From assembly GCA_035553375.1 (NCBI GenBank), contig DATNCY010000148.1, positions 49,208 to 113,207 of the forward strand: DNA of 64,000 nt, read 5' to 3'. The translations under genes and the position numbers were made by a program. The stretch comes from JAJPHU01 sp035553375 (GTDB lineage Bacteria > Planctomycetota > Planctomycetia > Gemmatales > Gemmataceae). The first letter of the stretch is position 1; each line of letters opens with the position of its first letter. Positions 57,413 through 64,000 of this stretch are shown here, one piece after another. Under the pieces are notes generated by a model, which worked only from the letters and a program-made list of their open reading frames with translations, searched no databases and had not been told where the DNA came from.

Positions 57413-57469
57413 ACAAGAATCGGGCATCTGAATTCGACAAGTCGCTAACGCTCCGAACTTGTCAAAGAG

Positions 57470-58105
57470 TTATGACTCGCTGTTCAACTCGGGGAACACG
57501 TCGGCTGATAGGCCCGCATCGCGGATTTGTTCGCTCAGTTTCTTCACGGCGGCGAAACGATAATTCGCCACCTGCTGCTCGCTGATCTTCAAGAACGTGG
57601 CCACGTCACGATTGGCCCAGCCCTTGACCCACAACAATTCCAGCACCTTCAGACGCATCCAGTCGCCGCGCTCTTGCAGGCCGCGCAAAATCTGGCCGAG
57701 ACAACGCACGATGGCGGCGCTCTCTAGCTCTTGGCGTTCATCGCTGCGGGCTATGCTCGACGCGGTCGGATGGTGATCGTACTGCTGATTGAGCATGTCG
57801 GAGGAACTATCGCTGAGTGAACGCAGCGGATGCCGGCCGCTGCGGCGCAGATGATCGGTGAGTTTGTGCGAGGCGATGGTGAAGAGATAGGTTTGTAATT
57901 CGCGGCGGTCGTCGAAGTTGGGCAGGCTGTTGAGGAAGCCAACGAATGTTTCCTGTACCACATCTTCGCTGGCACCGCGGTCGCGGATGCGCCGTTGGAT
58001 GAAGGCCAGCAACCGCCCTTCGTAGCGCGAAATGAGCGTCTCCCAGGCGCGCGGATCGCCTTGGCGGATCTGCTGAATCAGCAGGCGATCGCTATCCGAG
58101 GGCAT
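57470..58105 (-). CDS. ECF-type RNA polymerase sigma factor
   Basis: 211 residues. Region 2: RQGDPRAWETLISRYEGRLL, SEDVVQETFVGFLNSLPNFD, ELQTYLFTIASHKLTDHLRR. Region 4: LKVLELLWVKGWANRDVATF, LKISEQQVANYRFAAVKKLS. The linker (about 90-130) is longer than usual. Group of planctomycete ECF factors found beside Ser/Thr kinases rather than membrane anti-sigma factors. Last gene of the minus-strand kinase-FHA cluster; phosphorylation by the neighbouring kinase is the likely control. Confidence 0.88.
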   Translation of the reverse strand: MPSDSDRLLIQQIRQGDPRAWETLISRYEGRLLAFIQRRIRDRGASEDVVQETFVGFLNSLPNFDDRRELQTYLFTIASHKLTDHLRRSGRHPLRSLSDSSSDMLNQQYDHHPTASSIARSDERQELESAAIVRCLGQILRGLQERGDWMRLKVLELLWVKGWANRDVATFLKISEQQVANYRFAAVKKLSEQIRDAGLSADVFPELNSES

Positions 58106-58114
58106 ACGGCGACA

Positions 58115-58140
58115 CCCTTGCTTGCGCTGCGGGCTGGCCC
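58115..58140. repeat. Palindromic repeat family B, half copy
   Basis: CCCTTGCTTGCGCTGCGGGC then TGGCC: a single right arm of family B between the ECF sigma gene and the small membrane protein, without its partner arm. Confidence 0.65.
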
Positions 58141-58142
58141 AT

Positions 58143-58709
58143 TCACCCTATCACGCACAGCCCTAAGACGATGACGATGATGACGCCAATGGCCGCGATG
58201 CGCAGCTGGCGTGTACAGTAACCTTTTGTCGCCTCTTGCAAACGCAGGTAGCCGCCCACCACGCCGAGTAGACAGAGCAAACCGCCCAAACCGAGCAGCG
58301 ATAACCACTGACGCGACTTCATGCGCTGCTGCTGCGCTTGTTTCTGGATGGCCCGCGCTTGATCCGTGGTGATCGTCAGTTTCATCTTGACGACCTTCAT
58401 GGGGCCAGCATGCTCGAAGACCTCATCGGTGGGTTCGCCCTCCGAGCGGATCATGTTATGGAGACGCAGATACTGAGCATCCGGCGACCAGCCGAGGCCG
58501 GCGTGTTCTTCGAGCCACTGACAGCTATTGGTGATGGCATCCGTCTCGGCTTCCTTGACGGTTTTGCCGTAGCCGGTGAATTCCTCTTGAATGAGCGGTT
58601 TCGCCGCGTCGAGAGAGCCAGAACGAACCGTGGCCGGTGAACCGGCCGCTTGAAAGCTAATAACGATCAAGCCCAAGATAATCAGGCAGAGCGATCCAGC
58701 AAATCGCAT
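58143..58709 (-). CDS. Membrane protein, kinase-sigma cluster
   Basis: 188 residues from the ATG at 58709, with AAAGGAGGAACTG upstream. Signal-like N-terminus (MRFAGSLCLIILGLIVISFQ), a small alpha/beta domain (about 30-115: YGKTVKEAETDAITNSCQWL), then two membrane helices at about 132-150 and 170-187 (LLGLGGLLCLLGVVGGYLRL, IAAIGVIIVIVLGLCVIG). No known family. It lies between the kinase and ECF sigma genes, so a sensor or anti-sigma-like role is possible but unproven. Confidence 0.65.
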   Translation of the reverse strand: MRFAGSLCLIILGLIVISFQAAGSPATVRSGSLDAAKPLIQEEFTGYGKTVKEAETDAITNSCQWLEEHAGLGWSPDAQYLRLHNMIRSEGEPTDEVFEHAGPMKVVKMKLTITTDQARAIQKQAQQQRMKSRQWLSLLGLGGLLCLLGVVGGYLRLQEATKGYCTRQLRIAAIGVIIVIVLGLCVIG

Positions 58710-58751
58710 TGCAGTTCCTCCTTTTGACGCCGCGAACGAAAAACCCTTGCT

Positions 58752-58804
58752 TGCCGGCCCGCAGCGCCAGTAAGGGAGTCCCTTGCTGGCGCTGTAGACT
58801 GGCA
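58752..58804. repeat. Palindromic repeat family B, copy 6
   Basis: Arms TGCCGGCCCGCAGCGCCAGT and CTTGCTGGCGCTGTAGACTG, with several mismatches, between the kinase and membrane-protein genes. Confidence 0.78.
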
Positions 58805-58824
58805 GGGGTTTGGGCCAACTCGCA

Positions 58825-60348
58825 TCAGGCGTAGCGCAGACGCAGCCGTTTGGAAGCCGGTGCGGGCGGTTGCTCCCACGGACTGACCAATTGCACAATG
58901 GCGGCCGTCATCACCAATACCAGCAATCCCGGACTGGAAAGCGGACGCACCAGCAGCAGCAACAGGAAGCCCCAGAATCCCGCGCCGAGGATCGGCGCGA
59001 AACTAAAGCGCTGGCTGCGCCGCCGGCCGGTCATGCGCCACCAACGCATGGCGAAGAAAGCCAGGCCGTAGTAGCTGAAGTACGATGCTTCCGTGACACC
59101 CTGCGACGGCACGAATGCCACCAGCGAGGCGGCCGTGTCGCGATCGACCGGAATCATATCGAGCGATCCGCCATCCATCCACCAGCAGCCCAGGCCGACG
59201 ATTCCGCCGACAAAGAGCAGTGCGAAGCGGCGCAGCCAGGAATCGCCGCGCCGTTCGGTCCAGAACTTGGACGGAACCAGAATCGCCCAGCACGCCGCCA
59301 CCGTCGGGAAAAATACCTTGCCCATTTCGAGGAATACGTCTCCCGGCTTGGGGCGAATGATGGCCGTCCACAAAATGCTACCCAGGCCGGTGAACAGCGC
59401 GGCCAAAAGCAGCGAGCCGCACAGTTCCATCAGTTGAGCGCGGCGCGACACGGCCGGCAGCGCGGTCAGGACGGGTTCCTGCGGCCGGGGCGGACGTACC
59501 GGCGCAGCGGCGCCTCCAGGGGGTGGGGCAGGCGCCGCGGCCGGCACGCGGGAGGACTCAACACCCAGCGCCTCGACCGCGCGAGCCATCTCGGCCATGC
59601 TGGCGTAACGCTGGGCCGGATTCTTCGCCAACGCTTTCATCAGAATCGCCAAATACTCGGCCGGCACCTTGGTCAGATCCGGCGGCGTCGTCAGATGCTT
59701 CATCAAAATCTCGCCGGAACTCTCGCCGTCGAACGGAACGCGCCCCGTCAGCATTTCGTAGAGAATGATGCCGGCCGCGTAGGTGTCAACCTGCTTGCCG
59801 TAGTTGCCGGTCGAAATCTCCGGGGCCATGTAATGCACGGTGCCGACACTATGCGTCTGGGCCGTGCGCTGGCTCGTGCCGATCGACTTCGAGAGGCCGT
59901 AATCGCCAACCTTGACCGTGCCGTTTTCGAGGAAAACATTGCCCGGCTTGAGGTCGCGGTGGACGATGCCGTGATCATGCAGATAAGCAACGGCGCGGGC
60001 CAAGCCGAGGAACCATTCGCGGGCCAACTCGCGCGGCAGCCCATTGGGATGCCGGCCGAGGACGACATTGAGCGGCTCACCGGCGACGTACTCCATGACA
60101 ACCCAGTGATCGCCCTGGCTGTCGGTGCGCAGGTCGTAGAGGTTGACGAGGTTGGGGTGCTTCAAGTTGAGGCACTGGGCCACGCCGCGCAGTTCGATTT
60201 GCGTGTCGCCGCGCACCAGTTTGAGGGCCACTTCCTTGCCGCCATCGCTGACAGCGAAGTAAACCTCACCGAAACCACCCCGGCCGACACCGCGCTTGAG
60301 GGTGAAACCTTCCAGGGGTCGTTGTCCGGAACTGTAAATGAACTTCAT
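58825..60348 (-). CDS. Ser/Thr protein kinase, membrane anchored
   Basis: 507 residues from the ATG at 60348 (GGGGGATGTTT before it); ATG 60354 is an alternative. Kinase domain at residues 14-275: glycine loop GRGGFGEV (22-29), Lys43 in VALK, catalytic HRDLKPGN (130-137), DYG at 149-151 in place of DFG, GTVHYMAPE activation segment. A Pro/Ala linker follows, then four to five membrane helices to the end (SLLLAALFTGLGSILWTAII, FSYYGLAFFAMRW). Hanks-type kinase with a C-terminal membrane domain. It is flanked by FHA and ECF sigma genes and probably phosphorylates them. Confidence 0.93.
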   Translation of the reverse strand: MKFIYSSGQRPLEGFTLKRGVGRGGFGEVYFAVSDGGKEVALKLVRGDTQIELRGVAQCLNLKHPNLVNLYDLRTDSQGDHWVVMEYVAGEPLNVVLGRHPNGLPRELAREWFLGLARAVAYLHDHGIVHRDLKPGNVFLENGTVKVGDYGLSKSIGTSQRTAQTHSVGTVHYMAPEISTGNYGKQVDTYAAGIILYEMLTGRVPFDGESSGEILMKHLTTPPDLTKVPAEYLAILMKALAKNPAQRYASMAEMARAVEALGVESSRVPAAAPAPPPGGAAAPVRPPRPQEPVLTALPAVSRRAQLMELCGSLLLAALFTGLGSILWTAIIRPKPGDVFLEMGKVFFPTVAACWAILVPSKFWTERRGDSWLRRFALLFVGGIVGLGCWWMDGGSLDMIPVDRDTAASLVAFVPSQGVTEASYFSYYGLAFFAMRWWRMTGRRRSQRFSFAPILGAGFWGFLLLLLVRPLSSPGLLVLVMTAAIVQLVSPWEQPPAPASKRLRLRYA

Positions 60349-60360
60349 AAACATCCCCCT

Positions 60361-60478
60361 GACTTTCAATGCAGAATGCAGAATGAAAACCAAGTCTCTC
60401 GTCACGTTGTTATTCGCTCCGCGACTCCATCCCTTTGTTCTTTTCATTCTGCATTCTGCATTCTGCACTCTGCATTGG
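60361..60478. repeat. Heptamer inverted-repeat locus 5 (GCAGAAT / ATTCTGC)
   Basis: Between the FHA and kinase genes. Left: ATGCAGAATGCAGAATGAA (about 60368-60386). Right: tandem ATTCTGC units with an ACTCTGC variant (60447-60478). Arms are reverse complements with period 7; the spacer is about 60 bases. Confidence 0.82.
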
Positions 60479-60481
60479 ATA

Positions 60482-61843
60482 CTACCCCAGCCGAGCGCCC
60501 ACGGGTTCAATCGCGAACGAGATATTTTCTCCGCTCACCGTGGCATGCGGATCGCCCAACAGCAGACGCTCGCCGCTTTTGTGACCGTTGATCGACAGTT
60601 TGCCGCTATGCCGGATGCCGAGGGTGTCCTTTTGACGGAACAGTACCAACGGCTGTTTCAGGTCCGGCACGGTTATATGCACCTGTGGCCCCTCCCCGAG
60701 AACGAGCGTGTCGGCCATCAGCAAGATGGCATCGACGGACAACGGCAGACGATGACCGCTGACCAGATCGAGCCGGGCCGTGGTGCTGATCGGCACCGGC
60801 AGATGAAACTGAAGCTGGCACGACGCGCCTAGCGTCACGCGATCACCCGATTGCAGCAGCGTTCGCGTCACCTCGCGCGCATTGACCTGAATGGGACGCA
60901 TCGCCTCCAGCACATAGCCCTCGGTATCGCGGGTCACGCTCGCATGCAAACGCGACACGTCCGCGACCAGTGGAATATCCACATGGGCGTCGAGGATGGC
61001 TTGCCCGAACGTCAACCGCGCTCCCAAACAAACCAGATAACCTCCCACGCCGTCGATCCACAACAAAAATCGTGTCGGCAATCCCTCGCAAGCGAGCGTG
61101 TCGCCATTCGTCGCGCTGATGGGACTGGGCATGGCGACCGTCACCGGCTCAATGGCTTTCCAGGCCCGCGAACGCGCCTTGCGTGCTTCGCCGTGCTGCG
61201 GGGCGATGGCCAATACTTGCTCGGCTCGTTCGAGGACTTCCCGCCAACGCCCCGCGTCGGCGGCCTCGTGCAGATGAGCCAACAATCCACCGAAACTATC
61301 CCGGTGCTTTTGCACATCAACGGCAAACTTTTCGAGTACGGCCGGCCGATCGTGCAGCCGGCGGCGAACGCGCTCGACCGCCTCAAGAGCCAGGGCGAAC
61401 TCGCCATGGCCGGCCAACTCCCGCGCTTGCAGCCAGTCGCGCGTCGCCTCTTCCAGCACCTGCAATTCCGCGGAGCGCACCCGGCGTTCCCGCAAGCGTG
61501 CGATAACCTCATCCGCTCGCCGCGTCTCGCCGGTATGTAACACGGCTCGAACCTCGGCAAGCCCCAACCGGGTAAGCGTCTGGCGGAGGCGATCGACGCC
61601 TTTTTCCGCCGTTTGCAACTGCTCGGCTTGCAACAGATCGCGCCAGGCACCTTCGGCATCATCGAGTTGTAATTGGCGTTCGCCATGCTCGACGTAGCCG
61701 CGCGTCAGCTGGGCGAGAAGATCGCCGATGGCGCGATGATCGCGGATGGCGGGCTGTGTCAGCAGACGATGCGCTTCTTCGAGACGCCCTTGTTTGAGCG
61801 CTTCGCGCGCCTGCCGAATTGCCAACCATGCGAAGCCGAACAT
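60482..61843 (-). CDS. FHA domain protein with helical repeat N-terminus
   Basis: 453 residues. The N-terminal 240 residues are TPR-like helices rich in Arg, Leu and Glu (GRLEEAHRLLTQPAIRDHRA, RWREVLERAEQVLAIAPQHG). Residues about 265-350 form an FHA-type phosphothreonine-binding domain (ARLTFGQAILDAHVDIPLVA, VSRLHASVTRDTEGYVLEAM, VNAREVTRTLLQSGDRVTLG with the S-R-x-H core). A second, weaker FHA-like region ends the protein. It should bind the phosphorylated kinase or its targets. The start is near the divergent end; the kinase gene follows on the same strand. Confidence 0.85.
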   Translation of the reverse strand: MFGFAWLAIRQAREALKQGRLEEAHRLLTQPAIRDHRAIGDLLAQLTRGYVEHGERQLQLDDAEGAWRDLLQAEQLQTAEKGVDRLRQTLTRLGLAEVRAVLHTGETRRADEVIARLRERRVRSAELQVLEEATRDWLQARELAGHGEFALALEAVERVRRRLHDRPAVLEKFAVDVQKHRDSFGGLLAHLHEAADAGRWREVLERAEQVLAIAPQHGEARKARSRAWKAIEPVTVAMPSPISATNGDTLACEGLPTRFLLWIDGVGGYLVCLGARLTFGQAILDAHVDIPLVADVSRLHASVTRDTEGYVLEAMRPIQVNAREVTRTLLQSGDRVTLGASCQLQFHLPVPISTTARLDLVSGHRLPLSVDAILLMADTLVLGEGPQVHITVPDLKQPLVLFRQKDTLGIRHSGKLSINGHKSGERLLLGDPHATVSGENISFAIEPVGARLG

Positions 61844-62009
61844 TATCTAGGTTCCATCCGCCTTTTTTGAGGACGGTCTCACGAGTGTTGTTGCATCAAG
61901 AGCAGAGGGCGCCCGCCTCCGGGCAGACAGACTGCCGAAGGGCCGACGCCCTCCGCTCGGGGTTCAGGTTCAGACACGGTGCGGTTCGCGTTCCGCACGC
62001 ACGCCGTTC

Positions 62010-62819
62010 TTACTTCTTCTCGACAGCGACTTCGGTGTCGTCGTCACCCTGCAAAGCCTGACGTGCAGCCTTGAGAACCTCATCGGTACTCTTGGCTTCC
62101 GGCTCGACGGTGTTCTTGTCGGCGTAGCCGAACTCGGCCTTGAGCTTCATCTCGGTCTCGGCCGCACGCAGACGGATCTCGACATTCTTGGCCGTTTCGC
62201 GTGCCTGGGAGACGGCGCTGTTATCGAAATCGACCACTTGGTTCTCCATCTGTTTCATCTTGACGAGTTCCAGATGGGTCTCCAGCTTGGCGGCGAGCAG
62301 ATGCAGTTTTTCCTTCTCGTTCTTCATCTCGCTGATCCGGTTTTTGGCCACTTCCAGCGTGCGTTTCTTGCTGGTCAGCAATTGCTCGTGCGCCTTCACC
62401 TGCTCCTTGAGACAAGTGAACTCGGTGACGTTACGGTCCAGCCGGCGCGTCAGTTCCGAGGATTGCAGCTTGTGGCCACGGTAGGCGACTTTTTCGGTTC
62501 GCGCTTCCAGGCTCTTCTGCATATCGCTGATGTCGCCACGCAGTTTCGCCTGACGATCGCGCTTGGCGTCGAGCTGTTCCTCAAACATCTTGACCTCGAC
62601 ATCCATGCGCGCCAGCCGGCTGAGGTTTTTGTTGATGTCCTTATCGATGTTGTTGATCTCGGTCTTCAACTGCTTGAGCTGAACCTCCGGCGGCACCAAA
62701 TTGCGGGCGTGGGTGCAGCAATCGCCAAACCAGGTCATGGGAGAAATCTTCGTGACCTTGGTGAGGACCGCCGTTCCGGCGATGATGGCGACCGCCGCAA
62801 TCAGAATCTTCTTGAGCAT
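62010..62819 (-). CDS. Coiled-coil membrane protein
   Basis: 269 residues from the ATG at 62819 (MLKKILIAAVAIIAGTAVLT), preceded by AAAGGGG. One N-terminal membrane helix or signal at about 4-22, then almost unbroken coiled coil (about 45-235: LKQLKTEINNIDKDINKNLS, MKNEKEKLHLLAAKLETHLE) with an acidic tail ending DDDTEVAVEKK. It reads like periplasmic coiled-coil proteins of planctomycetes; it also recalls PspA-type helices, but no PspA signature is certain. First gene of the minus-strand cluster that continues with FHA and kinase. Confidence 0.7.
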   Translation of the reverse strand: MLKKILIAAVAIIAGTAVLTKVTKISPMTWFGDCCTHARNLVPPEVQLKQLKTEINNIDKDINKNLSRLARMDVEVKMFEEQLDAKRDRQAKLRGDISDMQKSLEARTEKVAYRGHKLQSSELTRRLDRNVTEFTCLKEQVKAHEQLLTSKKRTLEVAKNRISEMKNEKEKLHLLAAKLETHLELVKMKQMENQVVDFDNSAVSQARETAKNVEIRLRAAETEMKLKAEFGYADKNTVEPEAKSTDEVLKAARQALQGDDDTEVAVEKK

Positions 62820-62971
62820 GACGTTGAACCCCTTTCCAAGTAGAACGGTGTACACATGCGGAGGGAACCAACGAAGTGTACGGTCGGCTCCGCCTACCAT
62901 TGTATTCGATACGCGAAGGAAATCATTTAGAAGAAATGGAAAATTTGGTAGAACAGGCAACAGCCCATTTT

Positions 62972-63025
62972 ACCAGCCCGGAGCGTCAGCGACGGGGAAA
63001 CCCATCGCTGACGCTCCGGGCTGGT
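62972..63025. repeat. Palindromic repeat family B, copy 7
   Basis: ACCAGCCCGGAGCGTCAGCG with ACGGGGA, loop AA, and the reverse complement; between the divergent coiled-coil and cstA-like genes. The core differs from other B copies at compensating positions in both arms, which keeps the stem. Confidence 0.88.
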
Positions 63026-63050
63026 CAGGTTTTTCGCGGGAGGTCATCGG

Positions 63051-64000
63051 GTGTTCGACAATATCTTCTACGAAACCGTAAACGGGCGTACCGTCCTGCA
63101 CGCCATGCCGCTCTTACTGGGCGCGCTGTGCTGCATCGCCATCGCCTATCGCTATTACAGCGCCTTCCTCGCCGCGAAAGTGGCGGTCCTCGATGATTCT
63201 CGCTTGACGCCGGCCCATCGTTTCAACGACGGCCAGAATTATCACCCGACCAGCAAATGGGTGTTGTTCGGCCATCATTTCGCCGCTATTTCCGGGGCCG
63301 GGCCGCTCATCGGGCCGGTGCTGGCGATTCAATACGGCTACATGCCGGGGCTGTTATGGCTGGTCATCGGCGTATGCCTGGGCGGAGCCGTGCAGGATAT
63401 GCTCGTCTTGGCCGCATCGGTGCGGCGCGGCGGCAAATCATTGGCGGAGATTGCCCGCACGGAACTGGGACCGTGGGCCAACCTTGTCGTATCGGCGGCG
63501 ATTTTGTTCATCGTCGTCATCGCCCTGGCCGGCCTGGGCGTCGTCGTGGTCAAGGCGCTGGGCGGCGAGGAGGTCAAGCTGCCCAAGGGAACACGCGTCA
63601 CGCTGCCAACCGGCACCACCTTGATGCTCGACGAGAAACTATCCACGAAAACGGAAAGCGTTTATCTGTTTCCGGCCAATTGCACGATCCGCTATTCCGA
63701 ACGCGATCCCGAGACGCCGCGACCGGAGAAGTTCGTAGTGCAAGTGCCGGCCGATGCACCGCTGGCGGCGGATGAGGCGGGACAAGTGGAATTGCCTGCG
63801 AAGACGATGCAACGGGTGCCCGGTTCGTCGTGGGGCGTGTTCACCATCGCTTGCACCATCCCCATCGCCCTGTTCGTTGGCTGGTACATGTATCGCCTGC
63901 GACCGGGAAAAACCGTCGAGGCGTCGCTGATCGGTGCCGTGCTGACGCTGACGGCCGTGGTCGTCGGCAATTGGATTCCCGGTTCGCCGTGGGAGGGCTA
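63051..64000 (+). CDS. cstA: Carbon starvation protein CstA-like, 3' end outside window
   Basis: 316 residues are visible from a GTG at 63051, with CGGGAGG seven bases upstream; no stop before the window ends. LLLGALCCIAIAYRYYSAFL, RFNDGQNYHPTSKWVLFGHH, HFAAISGAGPLIGPVLAIQY, and GAVQDMLVLAASVRRGGKSL are CstA signatures (peptide or pyruvate transporter). After about residue 175 there is an insertion of roughly 70 residues with charged, beta-rich sequence (KLPKGTRVTLPTGTTLMLDE) before the next membrane helix (VFTIACTIPIALFVGWYMY). Such an insert is unusual against E. coli CstA. Inner membrane. Confidence 0.9.
   Translation, partial: MFDNIFYETVNGRTVLHAMPLLLGALCCIAIAYRYYSAFLAAKVAVLDDSRLTPAHRFNDGQNYHPTSKWVLFGHHFAAISGAGPLIGPVLAIQYGYMPGLLWLVIGVCLGGAVQDMLVLAASVRRGGKSLAEIARTELGPWANLVVSAAILFIVVIALAGLGVVVVKALGGEEVKLPKGTRVTLPTGTTLMLDEKLSTKTESVYLFPANCTIRYSERDPETPRPEKFVVQVPADAPLAADEAGQVELPAKTMQRVPGSSWGVFTIACTIPIALFVGWYMYRLRPGKTVEASLIGAVLTLTAVVVGNWIPGSPWEG

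Overview
The window looks like the chromosome of a planctomycete, most probably a member of the Gemmataceae/Gemmatales. Pointers are the adjacent DUF1501 and cytochrome-c/DUF1549/DUF1553 pair, a PEP-CTERM exoprotein, a surface protein with the planctomycete 'VEELETRQCPS' type N-terminus, an ECF sigma factor beside a Ser/Thr kinase and an FHA protein, high GC in most genes, and many intergenic palindromes. No species can be named from the sequence alone.

Layout. (1) 1-32 kb is a large, nearly complete flagellar region. The order is a TPR protein, flgN-like, fliK, flgD and flgE (+); fliN, fliM and fliL (-); an HDOD-GGDEF regulator (-); a first stator pair (+); a second stator operon with one MotA and two different MotB-like proteins (-); flgB, flgC, fliE, fliF, fliG, fliH, fliI, fliJ and a MotE-like gene (+); fliO, fliP, fliQ, fliR, flhB, flhA, fliA, a small ORF and a lipoprotein (+). 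It supplies rod, hook, MS ring, switch, export gate, ATPase, stators and sigma-28. Flagellin, ring and chemotaxis genes are not here. A minus-strand accessory island (20.6-24.6 kb) splits the plus-strand series between the motE-like gene and fliO. (2) 32-42.6 kb holds an M50 protease, an RND efflux pump with its adaptor, a K+-channel-like protein, a TetR regulator and a PQQ-type beta-propeller membrane protein. (3) 42.7-44.1 kb is an array of 13 tRNA genes behind a promoter and a leader that can fold as two mutually exclusive hairpins, one of them a Rho-independent terminator. (4) 44-57.4 kb is mixed: DUF1501 and DUF1549/1553 proteins, a GntR regulator with a palindromic promoter, a surface protein, a PyrE-like phosphoribosyltransferase, an MtfA-TPR peptidase, a GNAT-methyltransferase fusion, asnS and a possible nuclease-fold protein. 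(5) 57.4-62.8 kb is a minus-strand signalling cluster: coiled-coil membrane protein, FHA protein, Ser/Thr kinase, small membrane protein and ECF sigma factor. (6) The window ends inside a cstA-like gene.

The region is dense in non-coding repeats. Several families of long palindromes recur, and at least five intergenic loci carry tandem 7-bp units arranged as inverted repeats, each locus with its own heptamer. The most interesting items are the tRNA array with its attenuator-like leader, the stator operon with two different B subunits, the heptamer loci, and palindromes that form the ends of proteins.
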